Of a stretch of 64,000 bases of DNA, positions 53,083 to 64,000 are shown piece by piece; the stretch's first letter is position 1; each line of letters begins with the position of its first letter. Below the pieces are notes generated by a model. That model did not search any database, was not told the origin of the DNA, and saw nothing but the letters and a program-made list of their open reading frames with translations. The DNA is from Amphiura filiformis (Eukaryota; Echinodermata; Ophiuroidea; Amphilepidida; Amphiuridae). The translations under genes and the position numbers were made by a program. The stretch covers positions 2,220,464 through 2,284,463 of the forward strand of contig NC_092636.1 in NCBI RefSeq assembly GCF_039555335.1, in the 5' to 3' direction.

Positions 53083-53900
53083 ATGAAAAGCCAAATCCAA
53101 TCGACTATTACGATCATTGATGTTAATGAACTTTTTATTGATATAAAGAAGACCGTGTTGGTATTGAACATGGTGGTATTGTTGTGTATAATAAGAGAAG
53201 GTATTGATTACAATGAAGAGAAAAATAATGATGTAGAAGTTCTATTCATTGAAATTAATTTGCCTTGTACTAAAATAATTTTGCTTCTCATTGCTGGATA
53301 CAATTTACTAGTATATAGAAAAGACCTTGTTGGTATGAAACATGGTGGTATTGTTACGTATATAAGAGAAGGTATTGATTACAATGAAGAGGTTAATTGA
53401 TAATGATGTTGAAGTTCTATTCATTGAAATTCATTTTGCCTTGTACTAAACCAATTCTGCTTGGTACTGTCCAGTTCAAAAGATGTGTGTTGAGCTAAAA
53501 TTGATCTTGTGTTACAGAATGCTGTGCATGGCTAATTATAATGAAGTTATAGTTGTTGGTAATTTTAACCTTGATTTATTTGAAAGTAACTTTTCTAAAA
53601 AGGTTAAAAACTTGGCTAAAAATACAAACTTTACTCGATTGATAAATGAAGCTGCAAGAACTACTCCTGAAAAAAAAAGATCTTGTTTAGATCTTGCTTT
53701 TACACACCCTGACATGATCACTGCTTGTGGAGAACATCATCTTGACCCATCTTGGTTTGAGTGATCACTCATTGATTTTTGGTGTACGTAATAGAAAGAA
53801 AAAAATTAAAAACTCTCCTAAATTAATTACATCTCGCTAATATAAAAATGTCAACGATGTTGATTTTATTAAAGCCTTAATGTACGATCTTTTTTCAGAA
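53083..53900 (+). pseudogene. LINE endonuclease remnant with internal duplication
   Basis: Frames read GMKHGGIVTYIREGIDYNEE, VEVLFIEINLP and VVGNFNLDLF, then RSCLDLAFTHPD. They resemble the endonuclease of CR1/L2/Jockey-type LINEs (HGGV..YIRE; GDFN.DL; LDLIFT). About 127 bp (53155-53281) is repeated at 53326-53453. Broken by stops and frame changes. Confidence 0.65.
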
Positions 53901-54669
53901 TATACCTTTATTTTTTTCAAAACCGATTTTTTTTTTGGCATTTGTAATACTTACACATGTTCCAACTTACAACTATAAGCAAACTGTCAAATTCGCCCTA
54001 TTTGTAGTAAAACGGTATGATTATATCAGAGTATTTTAGTATACTATAAACATGATAAAGCAAAAGATTAAAATAAAGTACTTTAAAAACGTGTTGACAA
54101 TACATAATGCTCATTACCTCGCTATTAGTGGCATCAGTGCACTTAGGGAAAATTAAAAAGCATGAAATCAATTTGCATTTTTAAATTGATTGCCAACTCC
54201 CAGTAGAGATGGAGTCATTATTTTTTCGCAAGGGCGAGTCACGATGTGATTGCGTTCAAGTTAATTAAATTTGGACCATATAGCCGCCCACATACCCTAA
54301 TCTGAACACTAACCGGAACAATACTAACCGCAACTTGACCAAACACAAATCTAAACCCTAATTCTCATACCCAATACCTTGCGGGATACCTTGATCATAC
54401 ACTAGTGTCAGTAGTCCGGCTGCCAGTGGATATGACGTTGTTTTGGTGTCCATAGTTTTGTTTTTGATTGATATTGCTTCTGAAGACCACCAACTTTAAA
54501 AATAAGTTTACTGGACCTCTGTCAGCATTGGGTATTTTGAGATATGGCAGGTCAAAGTTCATACAGGGGTCAAAATTCAAACTGCTCAAATGCTGTTGAA
54601 AAGTTCTCCAAATTATTCCTCAGATACTCAGATTTTCATGAAAATAGTCTAAAAGGTTTTGTCTTTTAT

Positions 54670-55053
54670 CAGAGGATGATTTAAGGAAGCCCCATCATGC
54701 ACTGCAAACGTGTTATCACTAGAGTTTCAACTGCCACTTTACTTTTCAAATCCCATTGAATTCTGTGCAAAAGATGTTGTTTAAGAATACGTGTGTCATT
54801 ATTACTTGGTCGATTTCAGAACAAAAGTGATGTATGCATAAAGGATAATTACTACACCTTCTGTAGGTAACATAAAATGTGAAATCGACTAGCATTTTGA
54901 ATGCGTTTTTATTGTAAATATATCAGTCCAAATTCAAATTTAACCATGCCCGTCAATGCAATGTCCGAGCAGTGGTGTCATGTTCACTCACACAGCTGTG
55001 CTAACCGCAAGTCAACACAGTGGCGTGATGGGAAGTGCTTAAATCATCCTCTG
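54670..55053 (-). mobile_element. Mutator-like MITE, copy 2, 9-bp duplication
   Basis: 384 bp, inverse of 23902-24286, same CAGAGGATGATTTAAG ends. Flanks GTCTTTTAT (54661-54669) and GTCTTCTAT (55054-55062) differ at one base. Confidence 0.83.
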
Positions 55054-55105
55054 GTCTTCTATAAACAATTAAAAAAAGAATAGTTTGCCATAGCTAGGAT
55101 GTGTC

Positions 55106-55188
55106 GTTACCATGGTAACATGGTGAAAAATGTCAATGTCCATTAAATCATATAGACCCAGAACCTTTTGCTATGTTACCATGGTTAC
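55106..55188. promoter_or_regulatory. Pair of X-box-like palindromes
   Basis: GTTACCATGGTAAC (55106-55119) and GTTACCATGGTTAC (55175-55188), close to the RFX-factor X-box consensus. They may simply belong to a repeat, since no gene lies within 1.7 kb. Confidence 0.3.
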
Positions 55189-56156
55189 TCATGTAAGGAA
55201 ACATACACAATACAAACTATTATTTTTCTGCATGGATTTTCTATGATGATCAATTTGAGACTATTATGGTCTTGTCAGGTTTTCGTGACCTTTGTCCTTT
55301 TTGCTTATAACTCCAGAAGGGTATGTCAAAGATAGGCAAAAGTGTACATTTTCTGGATGACAAAAGGAATTGAGAACTGTTCGACTCCATTTGAACAGTT
55401 TGAATTTTGACTTCCATATGAACTTTGACCCGCCACATCTCAAAATGCCCAATGCTGACAGAGGTCCATGTAAACTTATTTTTGGAGTTGGTGGTATGGA
55501 AAAGCGATATCCATCAAAAACAATACTATGCGCACCAAAACAAGCTTCTGTGGCAAAATTGCGTTTGGCAGCCGGATCGGACTAGTGTACCCCAAAGACA
55601 TATACACCTAACATCTAGGTTGAACTTGACATGATTGGCGTCATTTACACTCTAATATTACAAGTATTAAAAAATTAATCCTTAGGATTGTAATTAGAGA
55701 CCAATCAATTTCAGATTTAAAATTAATCTAATAGATTTGAATTCTTAATCTTAAAGATTTGATTTTAAATTTAATACATTATTGGCCCCTAATCACAATC
55801 CCTTAGGATTTATTTTAAATATACTTGAAGTTAGAATGTAGTCTTTCATCTATATATTTATTAAAATGCTCAAGGTTCAACACAAAAAGATTAAGAACGA
55901 ACTTTTATTAGTATGAAATTTAGAATATGATTATCAGGGAGCGTAATAATTTTTGCATGTCAGATATTTGTCCCAAATTGTTATTCATCAACGAATACAT
56001 TATGTTCTCACCAGTACCGTTAAAATGTAACGTATAAACAGCGGAACATTATAACAGACAGTTTACCGTTCATCACAGGGTTCATCCTTCACAGCAGGAG
56101 GTATCCCATCATGCATTGTAGTGTACCTGCTTGCTCCATAGCAAGTGCATACAAAA

Positions 56157-56539
56157 ATAAGGGGGTACTATACCCCTTGATAAATTTGTGACTATTTTTG
56201 CATTTTTCTCTAAAAATAATAACACACTGGTAACAAAAGTTATACATAATTATTATAGGGGCAAGGAATACAATTACTTCAATGAAATTGCAGTGATTCA
56301 AGACAAATAAATAGTTCATTATACATGTTAAGAAATGAGGTACATTCTAGCGGTACCTCTTTTCTTATCGTAAACATGGTAAATAACGTACCGCTTGTCT
56401 TGAGTCACTAAAATTCCAGTGTAGTAACTGGATTCCTTGCCCCTATAATTTACATAACTTTTGTTACCAGTGAGTTATTATTTTTAAGACAAATGCAAAA
56501 ATAGTCACGAATTTATCAAGGGGTGTAGCCCCCCCTTAA
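56157..56539. mobile_element. TTAA-ended MITE, family 2, copy 3
   Basis: Begins ATAAGGGGGTACTATACCCC and ends GGGGTGTAGCCCCCCCTTAA. The halves share TAGGGGCAAGGAATACAA inverted. Includes TACCTCTTTTCTTATCG as at 9405. Confidence 0.82.
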
Positions 56540-56854
56540 ATATTGGAAGCTATAGATAGTTTCACAATACTTCAGGGGTCATATTTTTTCAAATAAAAGT
56601 CTAAGCACCCCTGATATAAGCGGGTAATTAAATGATGAAGTGAGGGATTTTATGCACACTTTCAATGTTACGTACATTCTATTATGGTACCGTAGAGCAT
56701 GATGGGATCATGACGTGGTTCATGCTGTAGATAATGACTTTGCATTTTGCAATAACTATCCATAAAATGAAATTGACTGGACAATTATCGTATTAATTAT
56801 GCTTTCCCCCAACCGTGAAATTGTGCTTTTTCCCATTTATTAAATTAATGTTGA

Positions 56855-56964
56855 TTTTTTTTATCAAGCTAATGTAATCCTCAAGTCGCTTTAATTACGA
56901 ACAGTCTAATATTGAAAACGATGAAATAAAGACAGTTGTCATTTTCACTGCCCTGTACTCAACA
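56855..56964 (+). promoter_or_regulatory. 5' flank conserved between genes C and B
   Basis: Aligns with 17818-17926 directly before the start codon (GATGAAATAAAGACAGT, ATTTTCACTGCC). Confidence 0.5.
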
Positions 56965-57188
56965 ATGGATACCCACTTTGGGAATGGCATGAATGGGAAT
57001 AGTTCGTGGAATAATACGCATAATCCACCACAAACTGCTGCTGATATAAATTTGGACAATGTAAAAAGTAAAGAAAACGACGAGAAGAAGGACAAACCAT
57101 TTAGTGGTTATCTTCATGAATTTGGGAGTAATACGACACACCACGGAGTACGATATGTGACCGATCCGGAAAACCATGTACTAAGACG
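56965..57188 (+). CDS. Gene C exon 1
   Basis: 224 nt, same length as gene B exon 1. Starts MDTHFGNGMNGNSSWNN; ends with the gating motif and NHVLR. Donor CG|GTAAGA. Confidence 0.9.
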
Positions 57189-60100
57189 GTAAGAGAGTAG
57201 AAACACATCACGAAAAGAAAGTATCCAGTTTAATTTTGGTCCATAAATCAAAGAAGGGGTGTTAAAGGATGGTGACCTGATATATTCGGAAAATCAAATT
57301 CTTTAAAACTTATGTATAACATAAAATGTTGTCCCTTTCAAGCATTCATGCAAAAAGAATACTAGTATGTAAATGTTCCTTGTAATTGTGATTAATTTCT
57401 TATGGAATTGATGACATTTATACAGCGTTATACCGGGAGTCTAAAGTGTTTTTACTAATGATAGCCATCACGATCCTCATAATCCTGTAATTAACTGATA
57501 TCAAATTAAGGATCCTATTTTTTCATTAATATATTGAAATTAGGAGTTCCAAATCAGTGTATTTCCGAAGATATCATCAAAACACTGTTGAATTAGTCTC
57601 AAACGTGGTATACCACAATTGAGACTAATTAATTTTGACAGTTTGTTGATGATTTCTTCGCAAATATACCGATTTGGAACACCTAATATCATTAAGTTAA
57701 CGAGAAAAATATGAGCTTTCACCTGACACCAACATCTGCATTTTGATGGGGTAAAGTGTGAGGATGAGGCTGTCAATCAAAACCTACCAAAAGTATGTTA
57801 CATTTATGAAATTTATTCCGCACAGTTTGATACATCATCCGCACAATGGCCTTTTGAATGCAATCACCTCAATTTTAAAAGCTGCAGTAATTCCTGTTGA
57901 TTTGGCCCTGATACTCAATATTCTTCATCAATGTACATTACCGGGTACATTATAGTGAAGAGTGACTCCTGCAAAATGAATGGAATTGTGCTTGGTATCT
58001 TGCACCTTGCCAATTCATTTCGTTTCGATATTGGAAGGTGAAAATACAAATCACAGCAATAATCAATACATGAAATTAAAGCATAAGGGGCTTAAATTCC
58101 TGTCATCAGGTGCCTTCAAAGTCAAAGTCATACTGTCTACTTTGGTTCCTTAAGATTATGCCGAAGTTGTCTGAAAACTGAGAGATGGCATGTTAGATGC
58201 TGGAATGTCAGTCAGTGTGACGGTGACATCAATAGGAATTAGGGATCGTTCACAAACACTTGTTAGGGGGCCTGATGCAAAAATAATTTTACGAACCTAC
58301 CTCATTTTCAATCCATTCCACGGAGTCAAATATCTATCAATGACATAACGCTGATGATGCGCCCTGATTATCACCCCCAATACAGATAATCGATTGATCC
58401 CGCGATTGATATGTGAATCTGAGGAAAGGCTTGAAAATGAGGGAGTTTCTGATAAATTCTTAACTTTTTTATCGTATCTTTTCTTTTTTTCTCTCGTTCT
58501 CAGATTATTGATTAACAATGTCCATCGTAATAGTTAAACATTATTTAAAATCTTGGATTTTGAAAAAATGCAGCCCCTTAAATCTTGATTTCTGCAGTGG
58601 ATGTTAGTTTATTAAAGTACATTGCACTCGTGTAAAAACAGAATTTTGAGGGCGTCTTCCTCAACAAATTTTGCAATATGGCTTTTAATCTGATCTGTTT
58701 TTTCTCTCTCTCCCATTTCCCAGATTATTTTGGGCTGTACTTCTTCTTGTCGCAGACTCATACCTTGGCTACAACATCGTTAATAGTTTCCTACGATATT
58801 ATGAGTACGATGTCAATACCGTTGTAGGGGTTACGTATGTACCTGATTTACACTTTCCCGCAGTCACAATATGCAACTACAACCAGATGCGGAAGTCACA
58901 GGCTACCCCAATAATGCTATCGCTCACCAATGCTCTTTTTGGACTTGAAGGTATGTCTACATTATATCGGACAAGGACCCATTTAAAAATTCAACAATAA
59001 TCAAATTTTGTAGGCCTAGTATATATAGCGCGGTGTGTTTGGGGCCCGGGGGGGGGGGGCACTGCCTATCTGAAATGGCAGGGGTGTGCCTCGGCCATGT
59101 TAAAAGTAGGGGGCATTCAGGTCAAATGTACAATTACAAAAATATGGGGTCATTCAGTACACAACCTGAATAAAAATGGGGTCATTCAGAATGAAACTTT
59201 GAAAAAAGGATGGTCATTGGGGTAACAAAAAGTAAAATGAGAGTCATTGAGTACAGGATTGCCAAAAGAGTATCATTAAGTACACATAAATAGTGCCAAA
59301 CTGCGTAAAAACAACTTGGCCACCTTGGAAATGTGAAAAATCTCATTATGTCTGGAGGAGAACACAAATACCACCTAAATTTGGGAATTAAAAGGGGGGT
59401 AATTTGGTATAGCAGGAAATAGAAAAAGAGGGTCATTGAGTACATGAATTTTTTTAAGGGGGTCATTGGGTAATAGGTAGGACCATAACACCACAAAAAG
59501 GGGGTTATGGGTACAAGCCGGCACATGATGCATATCTGTCATGGAAGTGCCCCCGGGGTTTGGGGTATTATATTGCTACACTTGGACGAAATTCTGAACA
59601 CTATATCTTTATATCTTTGAAGTAAGTCAGGTTGCCTTTGCAATCTACACCCAGTTAAGTATTGTTCATTACCTTGGGAGGACAAGCAATTATTTTCTAA
59701 CGGCAAAGAGCGTAAGAGGAGAAATCCCACCGGCCACAGGACATCCATATCGAGGGTTGAGAGCCAGAAAGCCTCAACTCACTATCACATGCTCTCACAA
59801 AATGAGCATTAAGTCGCCAGAGCACTATAGCAGATACCGTACAGTCCCTTAATCATGACTAAGTTCAATAGAAACGAACGACATTGTGGAGGAAATGTTG
59901 ATTTTTAAAGACCAAAGCAAGGACCCGGAGCAAGGAGCCAACTTTATACTCATTTTTGTGAGAGCTGGTCATAGTTAGTTAAAGTTTTCTGGTTCTGAAC
60001 CCTCGATATATATCAGGGTCGGAACCTATCACTGATTCCAGCTTGATTTGACCTTATACTGGTAACATCATCCAGTGCTACCTGTCACATGGTCGAATCT

Positions 60101-63100
60101 CTGGTAATCGAGGCACCCACCTACTTGAGTCGGGAGTCTGGAGCCCTGTCAATAAAAGACAAGATTCGACTTGAGGTCATAGAGCTTATGCAGACCCGTG
60201 CTATAATGGGATAAACATAGCACAGGAAGTATCAACAGCATCCACAAGGGACAGTATAGCCCTGAAATGCAGTTAGGAGAAAGATCTCTGAAGTAAAAAT
60301 CTCCCTTCCAACCGGCACAAGGCCAGTGTGGAGGTAGGCCTACAAGCAGCATGATGAGGACGCCAGAAAGACAATGGCCCCAGTCCTCGGCTGTTCTGCA
60401 GCCCGGATCAAGATGGTGGCCCGTCCAGGCAAGGAACAAGGATCATTGAGATCTCAGAGTTGCTACATACAACATTAGATCACTAGGAGACGACCGATTA
60501 CTGGAACTAGAGGAAGAACTAGAAGGAGTCAATTGGACTTAGTGAAGTCGGAAGGCAAGGTGAGCTCAGGAGCGGACATCAGTTCTAGCATTAATATGCC
60601 AAGCTGTTGACAACAAAAGTATTAGCAGGAGTTGGATTCATGATCCATGGGACATCGTCAAAACACATAACGGAAGTAAGAGGTATGAATAAGAGATTAG
60701 CACAGGTCATACTGAAGCTAAATAAGAAATACCGCATCAAGATAATCAGGAGGGTGAAAGTGCATAGGGACAATGCCGGAAACTCCGTCACGCTATTGTT
60801 CGACCTTGGCTACATATTTTTAACGTATGCGTGTTCGTCAATACAGATTTAGTCTCCTCCACCTTCGCAACACGGTACGTGGAGTGTCTGGAATCACACT
60901 GACGGCGGAGGAGAATACTAGCTGGTCAGACAGTTTAATTTTATCAAGCATATAATACCTGAACAATCACCGGCATTTGATCGATTTACTACAGAATATA
61001 TTTTATATTCAAAATATAATTTTAATATTATAAACCTGTTACCTTATATATTTGTGTACTTAAGTATAAGGACACGTGAATAAAATCATGTCGAAGACAA
61101 AATGGCCGCTAATCCGCCTATTGTCTAGATCTAGGATACATATTCCGAATGAGGGCAGCAGTCTAGGATGCTTATCCCTTCGTGTAGATCCCTGAGATAA
61201 TACAAGCTTTTACAACAGCTCATGAAGATGAAGAGTTGGGTAAATTGTATGAAGAGATAGCCGAATTGCTGTAAACACCAAAGATACATTACAACATAGG
61301 AATAGGAGAAGTCAACGCAAAAGTAGGGTTAGGACAAGATAGAGAAAAAAAAGTAATTAATGGGGAAATTTGGGTTGGGAACAAGAAACGACAGAGGAGA
61401 CAAGCTCGTCGAATTTGCAATCAGTAAAAACAAATCAATCATGAACACATTCTTCAAGAAAAGCACATCTAGAGGTTGGACATAGAGGAGTCCAAATGTT
61501 AAAAACAACAATGATCCTAACAAACAAACCTCACAGGGAGTGAAAACATGAAAATTAAGAAGGGGGATTCTAAATTGAGCTTAAAACCGGTTACATGCAC
61601 TTCAGGAGGAAGTGGACACAGACCTGGACATTTGGAATGACTAGCTTGTTGATATCATCCAAGAAAGTGCACTGAAAGTAGCAGGCAAGGCAAGGCAAGG
61701 AAAAGAAACATAACTATCAGACAGCACCAAACAACTTTTGGAGAAAATCAGGAACATGAAGAGAAATGGAATGGGAATTCAAAACATAGAATACACTGAG
61801 ATATGTTGCGAAAGAAGATGAGGGGAGGCATCCGGAAATGTAATACTCAGCAGATTAAGGAAACAATAAAAAATGGCAGGAGCCAAAAGAAAATCAACAA
61901 GAAGTTAACCCTGTTAGATAAAAACGGACAGGAAATAAGGGATCAAGACATAAAAATACAATGAATGTAGGAGAGTTGGCCCAGTCGTGGTGACAGACTT
62001 TGATTTTGCTGACGACATTGCACTGTTGTCTGAGGAAATACACCAAGCACAAGAACTGCTTCATAGAGTGGAAACTTCAGCTGCTAAAGTGGGCTTGAAG
62101 ATGAATGGAAGTAAAACAAAGTATAAATGTCCTACAATAACAGGAGAGAAAACATCACCACGAATGAGGGTGTAGTACTAGAGGAGGTAGATGACTTCAA
62201 ATACCTAGGCGCTTGGATGAAAAGCACTGAAAGGGATGTAAAGTTACGTAAAGCAGCAGCATGGAGGGCGTGCAGTAAACTTAAGAAAATCTGGAGGTCA
62301 ACTCTTACCAGGAGTTTCAAACTCCGAATCTTTGCTGCAACAGTGGAGTCGGTGCTGCTTTATGGTTGCGAAGCATGGACCATCACCCATAAACTTGCAA
62401 AGGGTCTGGATGGCTGTTACACCCGCATGCTAAGAATCTTCTGAATGTATATTGGAAGGAACATATGTCAAATGCAGACCTATATGGCGTATATTCCCAA
62501 AATAAGCCACAAGATCAGGGAAAGAAGAACCCGGTTTGTTTGCTGGCCACTGTTCCAGAAGCGAGAGCCCACATCAAAATGGTTCATTGGATACCCAAGC
62601 ATGGGAGGCGGAAACCTGGAAGACCTGCTCTGACCTACATTGACATTCTGGAAGATGACACTGGACTGGAGGCAACAGACTTCAAGACAGCAATGGATGA
62701 CAGGAAGTTGTGGAAAGCCATCACAGTTCGAGGAAAACCACTCGAATTAAGCAAGTAAGCAAAGGTATTTGATTGCGTTGAAACACAGTGTTTGATGCAT
62801 TACATCAACAAGGAGTAGAAAGCAAATATAATTATAAATTAAATCTACTGTGAGATATATATATATATACCGAGAAATGTTTTATATATATACGCAAACG
62901 GCACTCTTCAAAAAGAAAGTGCAAAGATCAACATCAAAAAGGAGTGAGACAGGGAGATACAATCTCGCAAAGTTATTTACAGCATGCCTGGAAATCACAA
63001 TCGCTTCGGAGGAACGTAAAGGCTGCCAATAAGTCCAACCATTTGCGGATGGTATAATCATCATAACAGAGAACCTGGAAGAAATTGAACCATGCTCAGG

Positions 63101-63981
63101 AAGCTCGAAGAAGCTAGTAAGAAACGTGGCCTCAAGATGAACATGTAGAAGTAAAAAATAATAACAGAGACCCTAAAAATAAATCTAGTTTTATTATATG
63201 AGGTGTAAGAATGCCAATATCGTTGGTTCCACTAATGTACAACAAAAGTGGGGGACCCCTGCTCCCCGCACCCCACTGACGAACTGCACACCAAGCTCTT
63301 TTCATTTTTGAAGAATCTTGCAAAGCATCATCGAGAAATTATTGCTTTATAGCAGTTTGGTCTTCGACTGAGATGTTGATGCGTCTGATGCACTACCTTG
63401 CGGGCTCGTGCATTAGAGCTATCAATATCTCCGATACCATACGCGTGTATTATCTTGTACAAATTCATTCCCAACAAGTGATATGCATTTATTAAAGGGG
63501 CATTTCGTGATCCACAGCCTCATCCCCCACTTTTTTCATCAGGCCCCCAACAAGTGTTTGTGAACGGTCCCTAAGAGATTTCGCGCAGTTATTATTGTTT
63601 AAACTAAATCTACGTTTGATGTTATTACATATTTATTCTATTTTAGCTCAATTCGGCGGCGAATCAGTCAATTGGACCATTTTTGAGGATTTTCTTACCC
63701 CCGATTTCAGAGACGAATTTGTTGCTTCCGTGGTTGATCAAGCACATCAATCAAACGACACTGTATTCGATTGCAAATGGCGAGGAGTGGAACCTTGCGA
63801 CGCGAGGAACTTTACAACTACTGTGACGGATTTTGGAATCTGTTGGACATTTAATGATCCTAAAAACAAAAGTGAAATCCTGAAAATTAATCAGCCTGGG
63901 AGGCAAAATGGTCTCTTCTTGAGAATGGATGTCCAGCAGCATGAGTATGTTAGTGGGGAAAGTTCTGCTGCAGGATTCAAG
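56965..63981 (+). CDS. Gene C: DEG/ENaC (ASIC-like) channel subunit, first three exons
   Basis: Partial gene, exons 56965-57188, 58724-58950 and 63647-63981, with the same boundaries and phases as genes A and B. Motifs: TTHHGVRYVTDPENHVLRR; TM1 LFWAVLLLVADSYLGYNIV; FPAVTICNYNQMRKS; VNWTIFEDFL; CKWRGVEPCDARNF; ICWTFNDPKNKSEILKINQP; AAGFK. Exon 3 is one codon shorter than in A and B. No disabling change is seen in these exons. Its nearest relative is not clear by eye: exon 2 is closer to B in ADSYLGYNIV but shares NQMRKS with A. The remaining exons lie beyond the right edge. Intron 2 is filled with LINE remnants. Confidence 0.9.
57540..57686. mobile_element. Palindromic mini-element in gene C intron 1
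   Basis: Starts TTAGGAGTTCCAAATC, ends GATTTGGAACACCTAA; arms of about 60 bp around a centre at about 57610 (TTAGTCTCAA / TTGAGACTAA). Possibly a non-autonomous DNA transposon. Confidence 0.7.
58239..58277 (+). repeat. Transposon-end repeat, left copy
   Basis: TTAGGGATCGTTCACAAACA followed by CTTGTTAGGGGGCCTGATG. The inverse is at 63537-63574. Confidence 0.65.
58724..58950 (+). CDS. Gene C exon 2 (TM1)
   Basis: 227 nt after CATTTCCCAG; TM1 and FPAVTICNYNQMRKSQATP; donor AAG|GTATGT. Confidence 0.92.
59045..59558. mobile_element. GC-ended element filled with GGGTCATT repeats
   Basis: Left end CCCGGGGGGGG..CACTGCC; right end GGAAGTGCCCCCGGGG is its inverse. Inside, imperfect units built on GGGGTCATTCAGTACA repeat about ten times. 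Non-coding. Confidence 0.65.
60456..63170 (+). pseudogene. Degenerate LINE (endonuclease and RT pieces)
   Basis: Pieces in order on the plus strand: RVATYNIRSLGDDRLLELEE at 60456; AGVGFMIHGTSSKHITEVRG at about 60628; NAKVG then GKFGLGTRNDRGDKLVEFAI and IMNTFFKK at about 61310-61460 (endonuclease); LLDKNGQEIRDQDIK at about 61910; an RT scrap SLFTACLEIT-type plus FADGIIIITENLEE at 62930-63090. Many stops and frame changes. The RT fingers are missing or displaced by the fragment at 61981. Confidence 0.7.
61981..62758 (+). pseudogene. Second LINE RT fragment, probably nested
   Basis: FDFADDIALLSEEIHQAQEL (the FADD active site), then in the next frame VDDFKYLGAWMKSTERDVK, SVLLYGCEAWTI and LDGCYTRMLRIF, then KHGRRKPGRPALTYIDILED and DRKLWKAI. 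Since the surrounding LINE has its own FADG motif at about 63042, these are two different elements. Frame changes at about 62150 and 62450. Confidence 0.75.
63370..63431. repeat. Decayed stem-loop related to 26260
   Basis: Arms GAGATGTTGATGCGTCTGAT and the inverse at 63408-63431 with about five differences; loop contains CTTGCGGGCTC like the other copy. Confidence 0.6.
63537..63574 (-). repeat. Transposon-end repeat, right copy
   Basis: CATCAGGCCCCCAACAAGTG then TTTGTGAACGGTCCCTAA, the inverse of 58239-58277 with few differences. Lies 72 bp before gene C exon 3. Confidence 0.65.
63647..63981 (+). CDS. Gene C exon 3
   Basis: 335 nt after TCTATTTTAG. ESVNWTIFEDFLTPDFRDEF, FDCKWRGVEPCDARNF, LFLRMDVQQHEYVSGE, AAGFK; donor AAG|GTATTG. 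Confidence 0.92.
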
Positions 63982-64000
63982 GTATTGCATTAAAGACCCA

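Larger units (their letters stand above)
54402..55590. repeat. Inverted pair flanking a MITE
   Basis: 54402-54595 is the inverse of about 55380-55590 (shared CATTGGGTATTTTGAGATAT/TCTCAAAATGCCCAATGCTG, GACCTCTGTCAGCATT, CTAGTGT). Between them lies the MITE at 54670-55053. Confidence 0.65.

Noticed and set aside
58239-63574. A single 5.3-kb transposon that captured gene C exon 2
   Set aside because: Exon 2 fits perfectly between exons 1 and 3 in phase and position, and no target duplication is visible, so two separate end copies are simpler.
1-64000. Prokaryotic-type operon, phage or defence system
   Set aside because: Introns, LINEs, LTR elements and MITEs throughout; no compact co-directional coding.

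Overview
This is a stretch of animal nuclear DNA. It has short exons with GT/AG boundaries and conserved phases, kilobase introns, and abundant LINEs, small DNA transposons and microsatellites. I see no bacterial gene organisation. The gene family and repeat types suggest a marine invertebrate, perhaps a deuterostome (echinoderm or hemichordate), but the sequence alone does not settle the taxon.

The only host protein-coding genes I can support are three paralogous DEG/ENaC (ASIC-like) cation-channel genes. Gene A (minus strand, about 101-5887) runs off the left edge after its fifth exon. Gene B (plus, 17927-46239) is complete from start to stop in nine exons and would encode about 483 aa, but exon 5 carries one extra T that breaks the frame. 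Gene C (plus, from 56965) runs off the right edge after exon 3. All three share the same exon boundaries and phases. A and B are head to head about 12 kb apart; B and C are in tandem. They look like a local expansion of one channel gene; each product would be one subunit of a trimeric plasma-membrane channel.

Layout: 1-5.9 kb gene A with small repeats in its introns; 6-12.9 kb intergenic with TTAA-ended MITEs and LINE tails; 12.9-16.3 kb a nearly full-length RTE-type LINE broken by three frameshifts; 16.6-17.4 kb a MITE with 9-bp target duplication; 17.9-46.2 kb gene B; 46.2-57 kb intergenic with fold-back elements, a LINE endonuclease remnant and MITEs; 57-64 kb the first three exons of gene C, whose intron 2 holds a nested LINE graveyard.

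The most striking object is an 11.2-kb LTR retrotransposon (33419-44603, minus strand) in intron 7 of gene B, ending 45 bp before the exon 8 acceptor. Its LTRs are about 2.93 kb each, nearly identical, and contain seven copies of a 70-bp tandem repeat. It has a tRNA-Leu-type primer-binding site and a polypurine tract. Its long frame has a coiled-coil/gag part fused to scraps of integrase, with protease, reverse transcriptase, RNase H and the integrase core missing. A separate small frame with one membrane segment lies in the env position. It therefore looks like a recently moved non-autonomous derivative of a Ty3-like element.

Several DNA-transposon families are defined by their own ends and target duplications: hAT-like (CAGTGGCG ends, 8-bp duplications), Mutator-like (9-bp duplications) and two families ending in TTAA. 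These are read directly from the sequence. I found no CRISPR array, operon or defence-type system.
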